From: Mixophyes australis
Taxonomy: Eukaryota; Chordata; Amphibia; Anura; Limnodynastidae
Reading direction: 5' to 3'
Assembly: GCA_036250195.1 (NCBI GenBank)
Contig: JAVHZZ010000011.1
Coordinates: 58,780,919-58,844,918 of the forward strand
Length of the DNA: 64,000 nucleotides
Positions within the stretch are counted from its first letter, which is position 1; the number at the start of each line of letters is the position of its first letter. This document shows, one piece after another, positions 52,721 to 64,000 of the stretch. The translations under genes were made by a program, and so were the position numbers. The notes below the pieces were generated by a model. That model was not told the origin of the DNA and did no database searches. It saw only the letters and a list, made by a program, of their open reading frames with translations.

Positions 52721-54545
52721 AGCGTCGCTCCTCAGATCAGAGGAGTATTGTGGGTGCCCATACAGTAACAGGCAGCCTAGCCGATTGGTTGCCTGTTGCT
52801 GACCACTGACCATCAATGACTTTGATTGGTGGTTGAGTGTCTACTAAAGCTGTCACACAGTGAGGCACCAAAAGTAACTAAAGACATTATTTTGCTTGTC
52901 AGATGTTAGAAATATAAATAGTTTTGGATAAATACTGGATCAAGTGACACATAAATATAATAGACTTATGTGCGCAGCACTACCACTTCATTCACACCAT
53001 ATATGTTAGAGAGACTTATGTATGCCGTCCATGCTGGCCAACTTATAGGTGGGGTGGCGACTGTGGGAGGGGGCTTGGTTAGCCATTACGTCACTGTAGC
53101 CCCGCCCCCTGCTTTGATTCACGGGTATGTGATGCAACGCGATTTGCGCCATTATGAGCTCCACCGTTACCTCAAATACTGTAAATTAAAATTATATATT
53201 TAACTAATTATGGTTTAAATGCATAAGTGTGGGTGTCATTGTGTTTGTGGGGGGGGGGGGGGGGTTAGCAGACATCCTGAAGTGCCAGTGTTTGTGAGTA
53301 GATCCCCGTCAAACCATTTTCTTGTGTACTAGAACTCTGTCGTGTTCAGCCTTCAGTACCATACTGCCATTGTTCACTTGGGAGGGCCAGATTGCTAATG
53401 CTCCTTGATAGGGTCTTGTTTATCATACATTACTTACTGTATTTGTTCTATTGTGTAACCACACATAGTTTCCAGAGGGTGGGGAGGGGTTGAAGGGTCA
53501 AATGTTTGCCACAGAACCTGTTAGAATAGTATAATTTTTATTTTTATTTTTTTAAAAAACAACTTTATTCTTTTAAAAATGTTTTAAATATTTTGAAATA
53601 ATTTTATTTAAAAAATATTTCAAAAACAAAGAGAGAGAGGGGGACACAGGCGCATGAGGGGGGGGAACGAACAAGACATGAAAACATGGTGGGGGAGGAA
53701 GGGGTCAGGAGTGGGATGATGAAAAGTCTAATGTATCACTCACCTGAGTAGAGGTGGGGGGCAGAGCTAGGAGCCTTGCTGCTTAAAGGGCCATTCGCTG
53801 CCTTCTTTATAGTAACAGACAGTGCAGAGGAAGGGGGTGAATCCCTTTTAAAAGGCGGGTCCACCATAGCAGATGTTTGGGCCCATACACAGCAGTAATG
53901 AGTTATATCTCTTATACTTGTCCAGAAACTCTATCTAACAATCTTTATGTAGACCAATAACAAGGTGCATTTGGAAGAAGAGCATAAACACAGCAAATAT
54001 AACTTACAGTTATGTGTTCTCTGTTGGGATTAATTCATAGCTGCGTGTTGTGGATTTGTCCACTTTAAAGACTTACGACTAGTAGATGGAGAGCTGCAAA
54101 AGCCAGATTTATGCTCACATCACGTTTCTGGTCCATTAATATCATTATTACAGAGAGGACGGCTGCGTGTAAGTGATAGTGACAGCTGCACGATCTTGTG
54201 GAGCTCTGTGCGGTTGGGGTTTGTTCCATAAGACATTTTAGTCTGGCTCTGTCCCAATCCGGTTTTGGCTCACAGATGCCTGATATATTTAACTTGGAAC
54301 ACTCTCCGCTGTAATTATGTGCAGCACAAGAGTAAGTAAAATAACCACTTTGTGAGCTTCTGTGCAAAATATTTGTCTTACATTATCTGGAGTGCACAGG
54401 ACGAGAGCGTTGTTATGTTCTGCGCAGATATACAGACTCTGTCTCAGATTATTAAGTTGAAGGGCTCTGCTGGGCAATGCCTACGTGAAATTCATCATCC
54501 ACAGACTGGCAGAGCTTTCCCTGGCCCCAGTTTAACAGCATAGAA
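52721..54545. other. Interval with simple repeats, no gene
   Basis: Contains G16 (53251-53266), a T/A-rich palindromic patch TATTTTTAAATAAAATTATTTC-like near 53580-53625, and no supported ORF. Copy 1 of the hAT-like element may extend into it. Confidence 0.4.
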
Positions 54546-54730
54546 CAGAGGTGCTCAAACCCAGTCCTCAAGAGCTACCGACAGGTCATGTTTTCAGGAT
54601 TTCTGTCTGTAGCAACCAGGGGAATAATTACTGAACCCAGAAAGATAGATTAACTCACCTGTGCGTGATTAAAGTAATCATGTAAACATGACCTGTTGGT
54701 AGCTCTTGAGGACTGAATTTGAGCCCTCTG
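54546..54730. mobile_element. hAT-type palindromic MITE (185 bp), imperfect 8-bp TSD
   Basis: CAGAGGTGCTCAAACCCAG, TCCTCAAGAGCTACC and GACAGGTCATGTTTTC on the left pair with the complementary right half ending TTTGAGCCCTCTG. Flanks are GCATAGAA (54538-54545) and GCAAAGAA (54731-54738), a target duplication with one change. Confidence 0.85.
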
Positions 54731-55424
54731 GCAAAGAATTATGTAAAAAACAGTAATCTAATAATGTAACCTGGTCATATTCAAGTCTAAGCTAAACTAG
54801 TGATATAAAAATATGTATGGTCCACTGTTTGCTGATATTTAAAGTGTGCCTGTCTCCTATAGCGGAGGCAGCCATTTTGTGAGCTATACCTACATTCAGC
54901 CTATACATTCATTAGGATATTTTTGCAGGTTACCAAACAAAAAAACCTATTCCGGAATCACATTTGTGGTTGCACATCTTTGCGCTATATGACATAGTGT
55001 AGCGTAGCTGATTCTCTGGCTCAACCACAAATATTTAGTCATTTCCGACAATCCACTTTAATTTAGAATGGGAAGAGAACAATGCGGGTCTCTACGCTGG
55101 AGGATGTTCTCTTGTAGCAACCAAGGACTGGAGGCGTGTCTTATGAATGCAGTATCCAATCAGGTGACACATTCACTACCACACACATCCTTAATTTATT
55201 ACATTACTCTGCCCAGATGATGGAGGCCATGGTGGCAGGCAAGTGAGACTTGGTAGATAAAATACAATTAAAATAATATTCTTGCCTTTGTCAAGACGCT
55301 GGTTTGGGCCCTTTTCTCTCTCCTCCCTTTATAGAAGAAAAACATATAAAGGAGTTAGGGTAATCTGACCATTGGGTCCTAGATGGGAGACTAGTTCCAG
55401 TATGTGTTGCTAGCAGATATCCAG
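54731..55424. other. Interval with no recognised feature
   Basis: Mixed composition, no gene. Confidence 0.4.
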
Positions 55425-55498
55425 TCGATAGCTGTCAGGGAATGCTGGGACTTGTAGTTTCACAACACTTCGAGAGCCATTGGTTGGCCCGGCCTGCA
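55405..55498. repeat. Half of the 59062-type MITE
   Basis: GATAGCTGTCAGGGAATGCT, GGGACTTGTAGTTTCACAAC, GAGAGCCATTGGTTGGCC and CGGCCTG match the right half of the MITE at 59062-59209. The left half is missing. Confidence 0.75.
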
Positions 55499-55849
55499 CT
55501 AGTGGAAGAACAGGCTCTAATAATACCTTTGTCCTTGTCATCCTCCACGGACTGTTTCTCTGATGCTGAAACTAACTTGTTTTTAGACAGGTTAAGGACA
55601 AATTCTAAAGGCTTATCACTGTGGCTGAAATTAAAGGTTCGTTCTGATTGTATGTCTGTGACTGTTGTCCAATCAGATGCGGCCTCTCATTTCAGTATGA
55701 AAGCTCTCGTGGAATGCTCCCAATACGAGGACACCTGCGTCTAAGTAAAAATACCCTTACGGATGTCTTTGTTCAGGCAACTGTAAAATTCCCTCCACAG
55801 GTGGAAATTCCCTTCAATTTGAAATCATGACCATTTCATGTCAGTTTAT

Positions 55850-56500
55850 AGGCAGAAATACTGAAAAAAATTACCATGAAATACTTAGCACAATACAAAT
55901 TACATGTCACATCTGATAGTTTTCTCAATGGAATAATAATTTTCCCTATGTAATGTTTTTTTCTCCATCACCCGGAATAGAATTCTTAATCTCCACATTG
56001 CATATGGCAATGATTCTCATGGAATTCATCCATCAGTGTTTAGTCTACATGGAAAGAGATCCTGCCCCTTTTAATGTTGTTTATAACAGGTGAGTGCAGT
56101 TGAGTGCCGATTGTCAGGTGAAGGTTAATAGCGCTCTAGTTAAAGCAGTTTTGAGCCCAGACGGGTTATCAGCCCTGAACCCCGGTTACAAGATCAATCT
56201 CATTTCCGACAAGACTTCCTTTTCCCTCAACTGATTCTACTCAGCCATTTGACCTGTCATCGGCCGTTGGGAGCAGGCTGGATTACCAGGGGCCTATTAA
56301 AACCTTTTGCTCTGTGAAACAATAAAGAGAGCGTATCCTATCGCAAAGGAACATCTTTAAATTCGAGTCAATTTCAGCACCATTTGAAAGGTTGTGATTT
56401 ATAAACAACTGAAACAATCATTAGTGGTTTTAATGAGACCTCACCATTAACAAGTACAAACCTTTTATTTTTTCAATGGGGTTCCTAATGCATTCCCATT
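55850..56500. other. Candidate conserved non-coding element
   Basis: A stretch with no repeat or ORF signature, moderately GC, with many homeodomain- and HMG-type words (CAATCATTAGTGG, TTTTAATGAG, ACAATAAAG, CATTAAC). In a window otherwise full of transposon debris it looks like constrained single-copy regulatory DNA. This is impression only; no alignment was possible. Confidence 0.3.
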
Positions 56501-56799
56501 GTTTTCACATTCCTTTGAACATTTTATTTTCCTCTTTGTGGGCAGTGTTTCATTTTTTTTTTTCAGATGTTTTACTGTGTTTTGTTTTGTGCCGTTACCA
56601 CTTAACTGAAGCCCACGCAATAGCTATGGAGTACAGAAATGGGGTGCAGCCCAGGGCCACAATTAAAGGGGGGCTTCTCAAGTGTCTATTAGTATAATAA
56701 AAAAATCTCAAATGATAAACAGTATAGTTCTCACAATATAGAATGGACCCTGTAACCGCTATATATTGTGACTCAAGAGTCCCATCCGAAGATGAGGTC

Positions 56800-57150
56800 T
56801 AAGATTACTGCCTAGTTGCCTCACAGCGCTGGGGTCATGAGTTCAATTCCCGACCATGGCCTTATCTGTGTGGAGTTTGTATGTTCTCCCTGTGTTTGCA
56901 TGGGTTTCCTCCGGGTACTCCGGTTTCCTCCCACATTCCAAAAACATACTGGTAGGTTAATTGGCTGCTATCAAAATTTACCCTAGTCTCTCTCTCTCTC
57001 CTTCTGTCTGTCTGTCTGTGTGTGTGTGTTAGGGAATTTAGACTGTAAGCTCCAATGGGGCAGGGACTGATGTGAATGAGTTCTCTGTACAGCGCTGCGG
57101 AATCAGTGGCGCTATATAAATAAATGGTGATGATGATGATGATAGTCACC
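56800..57150 (+). repeat. V-SINE family retroposon, near full length
   Basis: A tRNA-like head with a B box GAGTTCAATTCCC (about 56839-56851) is followed by the conserved V-SINE core (GTGTGGAGTTTGTATGTTCT, GGGTTTCCTCCGGG, CCGGTTTCCTCCCACATTCC, AAAAACATACTGG) and a LINE-like 3' tail (GGGGCAGGGACTGATG, TACAGCGCTGCGGAATC, GGCGCTATATAAATAAATG) ending in (TGA)n. RNA polymerase III would transcribe it. A 3' fragment lies at 2322-2510. Confidence 0.88.
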
Positions 57151-59061
57151 CTCACCCTTAGAAAGAACAGATCAGTATGCAGATACTTTAACATTGCATG
57201 GTGCTATGTTATTAAATCATCCAACTTACACCAGTCACCGGTGGTATACCAAACTGATCGACCATCAATACACAATTGTAATCAGGTCTGATGTGTATAT
57301 AAACGTGCTATTAGCTTTTTCATTTGAGTAAATTCATTCAATAAAGTGCTGTGTGCTTATTGATTATCTATTTACTGGCAGCCAATGGCTTGCATTTAAG
57401 GTTCAGGCCTAGCTTTACACATTGCTGGAGAAAGGGTTTTGTATGTGAGTTTTTTGGATACGTTTAACCTGCGATTGTCTGGTTTTATGTTTATGCGTTT
57501 GTCTACTGGTGTGAAATCTTCTTTTCCTCTGTGATTGGCCCCTAGGTTACCTCCATTATTTTGGATTCAGATTCTGTAGCATCTTCTGCCTGTCTGACAT
57601 ACCTGGCTGCCATTCTGTCCCAGTGGTTTGAGATCTGTTATTGTACAGATTCTTTAAGTGTAGTGAGTTAAAGTGGAAAGTTTCACTGCATACCTGTAAC
57701 AATTCCTAACACTGGAAAACCAGACCTTACTTTATAGGAAATAGATTAGTCCCCATCGGGGTATACAAGGTAGCGAGGAAAGGAATGCCATGCACACAGA
57801 CATTAAGCTCCTCCTACAATCACTGAGAGGAGTAATGGTAAAAAAATTTAAAGTGTTACACTACCTTTAGTTGGTCCAAGACTTAATGCCATTTGTTGAG
57901 AGTGACTGGCATTACTGGCAGAAGAAGATGGCATGTGATTGGATGTGAGTGTCACCTCATACGATCAGCTGGGTGTAGTGCAAGCCTTTTCATGAGCAGG
58001 GTAATGCCAGGGGAAATGCGGGGAAAGACACAGGTCGATTTTAAATGTCAGTTAGAATGTTTTAGGCATGTGCTCCAAAATAGGGAAAAAACCCTTTATA
58101 TAGAAAACCTGAACCCTAGGGATTCCAGATAATAGATCCCACACCTCTATTTATACACTACAGCCAACGTGGAGTATTCTTGTATTTCAGAGGCTAGCAA
58201 TATGGAAGTAGTTTTATTTATTTATTATGTTATGTAGAGTATTTTTATATAAAGCCTACAAGGTTCTATCATTTTATGTATCACAATTAAGCTAACAATT
58301 TAGTTTTTGGTGCCTACGAGGAAGAGTGACATTTCTACCGATCATACCATTCAGTACATAACAGTACACAACACTTGTGTGCCCTGCCGGTAAGCTGATG
58401 TTCTCATTGTCTGTTTTCGTCCTACTCTTCTATACTTACAGGACTACTAGTTGTGAATATAATTAAGATACTTGAATATATTCCAATGCTGGGTATGGCA
58501 CTCTTATGTTCTGGTTTTGCTGGGTTCCTGGAAAATGGCATTCTGTAGCCCCAGGTGTGTAGATGCTCCTTCAGCTGGTTCTCCGTGCAGCCACAGCCCC
58601 TTTTCTTCCAATATTGTCTTGTACTTGATGCATTCCACAACACCTTTTTTTTGCACTGGTGCACCTGGATGCCCGGGTTTCTCTTTAGGTTAGGGACAGG
58701 ATAATTGAGCCCCAAGTCAAAGCATAATAAAACGCTCTTCCCAAACAAAGTTTCTCAATCTCAGCAAAACAGTCCTCAGTGAAACCCTGGCCCCTGCTCT
58801 ACAAATTTAATTTTAAAAAATCTTAATTTACTATAAAATGTAAGGCGGGTGCTTGGTAGATAATTGGTTTTGGGTGATCATAGAATATAGTGAGTATGGA
58901 TGTAGAGATTGTATGAGTTATAAATATAACTATAAAGAATGAGCTCAATCAGTTGCAATTTGTTGAGTTGCAAAAAAGTCCCCTCTTGACCTAGCGAAAA
59001 CTGTCAGTGACATAGTGATTTAGAAGCGTGGCCTAATGAAGGCTAGGGTCATGGTCTGGAC
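57151..59061. other. Interval with no recognised feature
   Basis: No coding exon or element identified. Short frames at 57893-58132 and 58422-58748 lack family features. Confidence 0.4.
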
Positions 59062-59209
59062 CAGGCCTGGCCAGCCTGTGGTTCTCCAGATGTTGTGACA
59101 CTACAAGTCCAAACATGCTTTGCCAGTAGATAGACATCTGATAGCTGTCAGGGCATGATGGGACTTGTAGTTTCACAAGCCTTGGAGAGCCACAGGTTGG
59201 TCAGGCCTG
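59062..59209. mobile_element. Palindromic hAT MITE (148 bp), TSD GTCTGGAC
   Basis: CAGGCCTGGCCAGCCTGTGG, TTCTCCAGATGTTGTGACAC, TACAAGTCC on the left pair with the complementary right arm ending in CAGGCCTG. GTCTGGAC flanks both sides (59054-59061, 59210-59217), an exact 8-bp duplication. Confidence 0.92.
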
Positions 59210-59505
59210 GTCTGGACGATGGAGGATATGACCCGGTAGCTAACAATTAACAACTTTATTAACAATTATATCTATAACATTGTTCTTATCTGTTCTATGA
59301 CAAATTCCACAAAAAAATACTAACAGTTCATGTATGGTTACTTAATAGATACATTTTTTTCCATAAGCTTTCTTTTTTCCTGCATCGATTTTGTTTTATT
59401 TTTTCTCATGAGGCAAAGGCATCAGGGGACACCTTTGTCGACACTGCCTCCTCTCCCAGCATTGCCAAACATAGCCCTCAGTGCATTCCAATTGTTTATA
59501 TGGAA
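59210..59505. other. Interval with no recognised feature
   Basis: AT-rich, no gene. Confidence 0.4.
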
Positions 59506-60235
59506 CAGGGCCTGATTAAGGGTTCTGGCCGCCCTAGGCTAATACGGCCGCAGCACCTTCCCCCCGTCCCCCGAATATATAGGTGTATAGGGACACTCCT
59601 GAATATGGATGTTCAGGTGTATTCTCCAGCATTCAAATTTAGACAGATTGTGCCATTGTCTCTTACCTGTTCTTGCTCTTCTCTCTTGCAACTTTGTTAT
59701 CCTCTCGTTGGCTTCTAGAAAGTTGGTGTCCTGTTTTGAAAATGCAAACATTTATTATAATGCAAAATGTTAACAAACCCTGAATGATTATGCCCTTTAG
59801 TTAAAACAAAACCATCCATTATGTCCAGCTAAAAGTACCCCATTGTACAGGCATATATAAGCAAAATCTGAATATTTGTGGTCAATCAAATACAAACCTC
59901 TACCAGCCTCATCTCACTAATATTTAGTATTCTAGTGATTGCTGAGACCACAGAGAGCATCCATGTGACCACCACACAATCATGAGATTATGCTCTCCAA
60001 AGCTGCTCTACTTTTTAAATACCCCCTGAAGCCATTTTCCTTAACCAACCCCCCCCCCCCCCCCCCCCCGCGGCCATTTTCCTTAACCCCTGCTACAGCC
60101 ATTTTCTTTAACCCCCCTGCAGCCATTTTCCTTACCTCCCACCCTGCATCCATGCCCCCTGCAGCTATTTTCCTTACCTCCACTCTGTAGCTATCCCCCC
60201 CCGTCACATCAAAACTCCCCCAGTCACATATATCA
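59506..60235 (+). mobile_element. hAT-like element with minisatellite, copy 2
   Basis: It begins CAGGGCCTGATTAAGGG and follows copy 1 (51496) closely to about 60010, then has a shorter CTGCAGCCATTTTCC array and a C21 run near 60050. The match ends near 60235 (CAGTCACATATATC), so the right end was lost or is undefined. Confidence 0.65.
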
Positions 60236-63099
60236 ATGGGTAGATTTTATACACCCACTTTCATGGATATTAGTTAACATAGCTCTCTCCGTCTACTATC
60301 ACGGGGAGTCTATTGACATACTCTCACCCACACACCTTTTTGTACCTATATGTTCTTCATATATTTTAACTATCTTGTCCTACCAGATCATTTTTAATGC
60401 ATACCTAATAAAATTATATATTTTATTCATCTTTTGACCTAGGAGTGCCCCTCCTATACACTTCTTTCCTTTTTTTCTGTGTTCTATTATATTTACTAAG
60501 TGTTTTGGGAGCACCCCCTGGGAGTCTCTTTCTCCTGGGTAATGTACTACATTCAATGATTAGGTCATATTACATTACTGGTGCGGTCATTTTCTTTCTT
60601 TTTGTGTTTCAAGATGATCATGTGTTTACTGATGTCATACATGTTTCTACTCTAAAATGAATAATTTTCTCAAGGCTGTTTGAAGAGCAATCCCTAACAA
60701 GGTTTGTTCTATGTTTGTGAATTGGGAAGAGTACTAAAATGTCTAAATCTACTAAAAATAGACTTCTAAATATAGTGACTAGCATTTGCGCAAATAATGA
60801 CACTATTGTCAGATTGTTGTAAATAATGATGCAATTAATATTATGAACAATTAAAAAAATAAGTATTAAAAACATCATAATTAAAGTTAGGCATTGTTCG
60901 CAGACAGATTTATAAAGCTGAGGCTATTTAGCAAACATGTGTAATGCCTAAATTTGAATTGCTCTAGCTGTTAAGAGCAAAGACATGTATAATAGCCTTT
61001 ATGTTGCCTTAAAGCTACACTACCATGTAGTCTATGTAACACCCGCTTACTCTGGCACTCTAACATGTTTTACGGAATATGTATTGTGTTTATGTGCATC
61101 TTGTCACTTACCCCTCTCAGTGTCTCCACACGAGTCTTCATCTGTGGCTTGAGGGGATGTGGTTAGTGATGTTTTCCACCAGGGAAGGTCTCTTCAGACC
61201 CCTTTTATCCCAACCGAGCCACCTCAAGGACAGCACAACAAGCACACAGTTTCTTAAAAACGACCTTGGTATATTTATTAAAGAGTAGGATTTTGGGAAT
61301 GGCAGGATGAGAATAAAATGGCGGCTGTCAGCATTAAAAAAAATCACTCATATTATAACAAATTCACATGGGAACTGCACAGTTGCAATTGACAATTCCC
61401 AAAAGAATAAACAATGGCAATATAGTAAATACAGATATCTTTGTCAGCGTGGATTCAATCACACTCACACAAGTGCTCAGACTCACGCTATACTTCTATG
61501 GCTAACTAAGAAAATGCTAAACAATATCGTTTTACAGTACTGTGTACATTGGGTACCATTGGTGCTTGTGTACTTTGGTGACCTGGGTTACATGTGAATT
61601 ATATAACATATAAGCTGCTATGTGTGATTGTGCATCTCCAACAGTGCAGGTCATACTGCACAGTTACAAGCAAACTCTCCAAATTGCATAAGTCCCGCAT
61701 GTCCCTCCCAGCAACTATATAGGTAGAACTGAAATAGGTGGAGCTGGTGTCTATATAACTCAGTCTGTCATGAATGACACTGTGCTCTGTGCTACATAAG
61801 AGTTCACTTCTCTGTCACCAACTATTATAAACTGGGATAGGCACAGAGGTGACTGCCTCTGACCTGATCACTTGATAATACTCTTCTCCACTTACTCACA
61901 ATTCACTGTGGTCAGGAGTCTCCTCTCTGACCAAGGGCTTGCTTGAAATGCCCAGTATAGAAAAAGTCACAAAGATCATATGGAGTTTTTTTTTTTTTTT
62001 TTAAGGAAGAACATTCCCCACATTCAGAGCATGGTCTCTCTGCCTCGGTCTCTCTGCCTAGGTCTTCACTCACATATCCTGCCTCTCTGCTGCTGCTGCT
62101 GCTGGTGTGGGCAGAGCCCCCCACTCTGGGGTCTTTGCTGCTTCTCTGTTCTCGTGATGGTGTCCACAGCAGGCCTCTCCCTGGCCCTCTCTGGCTGCTA
62201 CTGCACTTTATCCGGCCCCAGTGTCTCCACTGCCATGGCGTCTCCCCTTTGCACCCAACATTCTGTATTGCATACATAATTTGCGCCTGCTCCACAGTGG
62301 ATCCTTCTCTCTTATGCCGGTGAGGGATTGTCTTCTACTCCCCTTCCTCCTGGCATGATTCTCTTATCTACCCATTCCTCCCAGAATCCCCAATGTAGAT
62401 CCCATTGCCTTTAAGTCACCCTGGGCCTAATTCATCTTCAGACATAAATCCTGTTGCATGCCGTTTCTTGCGTGAAATTGTTCTGCACATACTCAGAAAT
62501 AGACTATACGCCAGTGAAAACAATTGCATGCAATTTATGTCCAAATGCAAATGACACAAGTGTCCACAACTTGAACGACGAAACGGGGGGGGGGGGGGGG
62601 AGGGGGGGTGAATGCACATAGGCAATGTACAATAAGGCCAAGCCCAGATCTAGCGCACACACATTCGTTGATTCAAGTCTTGAGCAACTCTGAGGTATGT
62701 GCTTTTTAGTTGGATAGCTTGTGCTAGCTACCTGGCATGTGTAAGTACCAACTGATAGTGATGACTGGTATGTACTATGTATGCATGCCAGAACATGTGT
62801 TTGCGAGTAATAGAAACTGTAGAAATGCATTTTATGTACAGTACACATTAAGAACATCCTGATTTATGTATTTCATGTAAAAACATTGTCTTAATGACTA
62901 TTGTATTAAGAGTTGTTGATGTATTTTTTTTCCCCATGAATTTTGATAGGACTATATTGAACATAAGTACTGTGCGAATTCTGCGGGGTGTTCTATCTGT
63001 CTCCATATGGCAAGTAACTTAGAGCACAGCGGGCTTATATTAATATTAAAATGGAAACATTTCTTGAGATCTCCTTGTACTTGAATACGGGTGTACGTG
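60236..63099. other. Long interval without a supported gene
   Basis: No coding domain recognised. Features: a minus-strand AATAAA-like signal near 61275 and TATATAACTC near 61755, which might mark another LTR but without ends; a T20 run at 61986-62003; (CTG)n at about 62090-62106; a G20 tract with interruptions at 62586-62608. Short overlapping frames at 61912-62323 are incidental. Confidence 0.4.
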
Positions 63100-63277
63100 C
63101 AGAGATGCCCGAGGGGGGAGGCAGGTACAAAGTACCAGGGCCTGGGCCTGCTTGGGGGCCCTGACTTGCTTGTGTACTTGTAGGAGCCACTAACCTGGTA
63201 TGGACATGCCCCCCTCAGTGGCTATGGAAGGGGTCCCAAAAAAGTTGCTAGCCCGAAATTCCTCTTGACGGCTCTGT
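63100..63277. mobile_element. hAT-type MITE (178 bp), TSD TGTACGTG/TGTACTTG
   Basis: Ends CAGAGATGCCCGAGG and CTCTTGACGGCTCTG give short imperfect inverted repeats with CAG...CTG limits. The 8-bp flanks differ at one base (63092-63099, 63278-63285). Interior GGGCCTGGGCCTGC-rich, non-coding. Confidence 0.75.
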
Positions 63278-63364
63278 GTACTTGCATGCAATTTAAGTCC
63301 GATTTTAAAAATGCAAAAAAAAATAAAAGAATGCAAACACAATGTGTTCCAAGATGACTCTCTG

Positions 63365-63498
63365 GGGTATATTTACTATGCAGCGGTTCCATAGAACTGC
63401 CAATTCCCGGCGCTTTGAATTCATTTTTTTAAAACGGCCCTTTTATTAAAGACCAAGCCCATTGGGTTCTACGGAACTGCTGCATATTAAATATACCC
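63365..63498. mobile_element. Small MITE (134 bp) with ~27-bp inverted ends
   Basis: GGGTATATTTACTATGCAGC followed by GGTTCCATAGAACTG pairs with CAGT...GGAACTGCTGCATATT and AAATATACCC at the right. Ends resemble the MITE at 47785-50416. Target duplication unclear. Confidence 0.75.
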
Positions 63499-64000
63499 TT
63501 CTGCGTTTTAGGCGCCACGAATGATTGGCACCCTAAGTAGCTGCCTTTGTTTGCCTAAGGATAGGTTCAGTCCTTCAAGTAGATGCACATGTGCACACAA
63601 GGGACCATTGTTTTTGCAGTTCATATTTATTATTTAGTGACGAATACCTTGGAGTATCTGCTATTGATAGATGGAGTGACCTTAGGTTTTCCCAGTCATG
63701 GCATTGTGTGAAAAATGTAATTACATATTGAAAGCTCAAATATATAGCTTTATTCCTAAAACATGTTATGTTGTCAACTCAAAGCGCTTATACTTTCATC
63801 CTTGCAATCAAGACAATTAAGAAAATACATTTTGGGTATATACAGAAGCATTCATTATTTAAATGGTTATGGCTAAAACTGTAATTAGAAAATAAAAGCA
63901 TATACATGTTACAATCATATTTGTATCTCTATCTCCTTCTGCTTCTACTAGTTGGTGATATATAACCAAATAAAGGACCTGTCTAATCCGCCCAACATCT
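63499..64000. other. Interval with no recognised feature
   Basis: AT-rich, no gene to the window edge. Confidence 0.4.

Noticed and set aside
61912..62323. Overlapping ORFs near a T20 run and CTG repeat
   Set aside because: No family features on either strand, and low-complexity sequence explains the open frames.

Overview
The window looks like nuclear DNA from a large, repeat-rich vertebrate genome, most likely a frog. The evidence is the mix of elements: a V-SINE, CR1 and Tx1-like LINEs, a Ngaro/DIRS element with a hydrolase gene, a Penelope-like element, Ty3/gypsy-type LTR elements, PIF/Harbinger and hAT transposons with many palindromic MITEs, and a Tc1 relic. I found no bacterial-style operon and no recognisable host protein-coding exon. 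Almost all coding sequence belongs to mobile elements, and most of it is broken.

Layout. 1-2095: 5' part of a minus-strand Ty3/gypsy element (LTR, gag, broken protease), running off the left edge. 2.3-10.2 kb: SINE and LTR fragments, two copies of a (TTA)n-ended retroposon tail, and a diverged ~150-bp repeat array carrying a solo LTR and a Harbinger MITE. 10196-17383: an LTR element with a 5-bp target duplication, broken gag and protease, no reverse transcriptase, and two solo LTRs nested inside it. 17.4-24.7 kb: hAT-like sequence around a 5.5-kb Penelope-like element bounded by ~995-bp inverted repeats. 24.7-27.5 kb: 3' end of a Tx1-like L1, then a CR1 LINE inserted in a short tandem array. 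29.0-35.2 kb: a nearly complete minus-strand Ngaro element (gag, RT/RNase H, tyrosine recombinase, SGNH hydrolase) with several stops and frameshifts.

36503-45295 is the most interesting part: an 8.8-kb PIF/Harbinger transposon with perfect 21-bp terminal inverted repeats and a 3-bp target duplication. It holds three genes: a degraded transposase, a damaged Myb-like gene, and an additional three-exon gene (196 aa) that appears intact and encodes a second, unrelated-looking Myb/trihelix-like protein. The transposase and the Myb-like gene are each preceded by copies of the same non-coding leader. A hAT element sits inside the transposase intron. Two MITEs elsewhere in the window share its terminal repeats.

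45.4-64 kb: a Tc1 relic, a Ngaro-type terminal fragment, a MITE split by a hAT element that carries a 1.3-kb minisatellite, several small hAT MITEs, a V-SINE, and a ~650-bp single-copy stretch at 55.85-56.5 kb that could be a conserved non-coding element. Insertion order can be read from nesting and target duplications in many places.
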